Part shown: positions 63,223 through 64,000 of the stretch, one piece after another | Position numbering within the stretch: the stretch's first letter is position 1 | Layout of the letters: the number at the start of each line of letters is the position of its first letter | Assembly (NCBI GenBank): GCA_029717555.1 | Contig: JAMDHS010000084.1 | Coordinates: forward strand, 25,403 to 89,402 | Direction: 5' to 3' | Origin: Peribolospora baueri | Taxonomy: Eukaryota; Basidiomycota; Peribolosporomycetes; Peribolosporales; Peribolosporaceae | Length of the DNA stretch: 64,000 bases | The notes under the pieces: generated by a model | What the model was told of the DNA's origin: nothing | The model's database searches: none | Seen by the model: the letters and a program-made list of their open reading frames with translations, nothing else | Position numbers and translations under genes: made by a program

Positions 63223-64000
63223 CCTGATTTGTTCTCGTCTCGTTCCTGTTCGCGCCCAGCGTCGTTGTCGTTGTCGTTGTCGAAGCGGCGGAATGGAGGA
63301 GGATTGAGACGTCTACGCGAACCGATTCGATCTCGATTCGAATCGCCTCCGGTCCGGGTCCGGGTCCGGCGTGTCCGGTGAACGTGTTGTGTAGTGTTGT
63401 GTTGTGTTTTGTTCGGTAGGTCTACTTGCTGTGCTTGGAGGAGAGGAAGAGGGAAATGGGGTTAAAGAAGGGGAGAGAAGGAAGAAGAAGAAGAAGAAGA
63501 AGAAATGGAAGAGGCTTTAAGAAGATCGAATCGCGAGCCGACCGGCCTGCCTCCATGCGCGCGTCCAGCCTGGCCCGCCCCCCCTGGCGATGATGGCCGG
63601 CTGACTCGACGGCCCGACTGGGTGGCCCAAGCACGTGTCCGCTGCAGCTGCCGTTGCCCTCGCCTTATCATACCGTCCTACCAACGCTAACCTTGCCGCG
63701 CCGGCGGTTAGGGACAACGCGGGCTGAGCATGTGTGCATCGGCCAAGCCAGCCAAAGCCTGGCCAGGTGAGATGGGTGACTCGACGACGAACCCTGTGCG
63801 CCGCCCGAGGTTATTCCAATTCCATTTCCGTGAATAAAAAACCTTATTTAAGAAAGTAGTCATTTCCAGTGAGAGCATCCTAATTCTTTGCAAGAACGCA
63901 GGAAGATCGTCCTTGGCTTGTCATCACCCAGGGATATCGTCTTCCCAGGGGTATCGTCTGAGTGTTTACTTGTCACTTGCTCTGGCCTGCTCCAGGACGT
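63223..64000. promoter_or_regulatory. 5' region of ABCC transporter and right end of window
   Basis: It should contain the ABCC promoter. I see no coding gene. Notable elements are GTTGTCGTTGTC and GTCCGGGTCCGG repeats (63260-63375), a GTGTTGTGTTGTG stretch near 63390, a GAAGAAGAAG run (63480-63505), an AT-rich patch (63832-63860, AATAAAAAACCTTATTTAAG) and a 17-bp imperfect tandem duplication at 63927-63960 (CCCAGGGATATCGTCTT then CCCAGGGGTATCGTCTG). Confidence 0.5.

Overview
This is a GC-rich fungal nuclear contig, almost certainly from a basidiomycete. The genes are split by many short GT-AG introns with strong gtgagt-type donors. They encode eukaryotic housekeeping proteins (septin, CAND1, SRPK, Arl5, Yop1, MSH1), and neighbouring genes lie on both strands with no operon logic. 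The intergenic DNA is low in complexity, with purine or pyrimidine tracts, GACG, GAGAAA and TTTTCG microsatellites. I cannot name the species; a smut-related or red-yeast lineage is only a guess. No viral, plasmid, CRISPR or convincing tRNA features were seen.

Layout, left to right. The 3' half of an ABCG transporter (+, ends 2096). YOP1, an ER-tubule reticulon-like protein (-, 3671-5069). A probable INO80E-like chromatin remodeller subunit (-, about 5828-7363). An MFS sugar transporter (-, 7916-10484). A Cdc11/AspA-type septin (+, 11665-14120). A mitochondrial ABC1/ADCK atypical kinase of the Mcp2/ADCK1 type (+, 15372-18351). A truncated GST-like gene, tail to tail with it (-, 18641-19331). 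A doubtful low-complexity frame and a 32-bp tandem repeat (19686-21190). CAND1 (-, 21520-26913), head to head with the mitochondrial MutS homologue MSH1 (+, 27191-31185). A single-pass membrane protein (+, 31532-32521). An SR-protein kinase of the SRPK/Sky1 type (-, 34061-37269). A 1,432-residue disordered orphan (-, 40051-44436). A multi-span membrane protein (+, 45984-48425). An ARL5-type small GTPase built from 11 exons, several of them micro-exons (-, 48941-50743). A GPALPP/DUF3752 protein (+, 51101-52958). A disordered protein with a short conserved-looking core (+, 53356-55792). A full-length ABCC transporter (-, 56152-63222).

The genes do not form a pathway. Themes are membrane transport (three transporters), membrane shaping and Golgi traffic (Yop1, Arl5), mitochondrial maintenance (MSH1, Mcp2-type kinase) and regulators of ubiquitin ligases, chromatin and splicing. 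The strongest unusual signals are the micro-exon architecture of the ARL5 gene, the GST-like gene that stops after its thioredoxin fold, and the very divergent INO80E-like protein. The ARL5 and INO80E-like gene models, and the GST exons, were assembled by hand from splice sites and reading phase. Most other exon boundaries are approximate.
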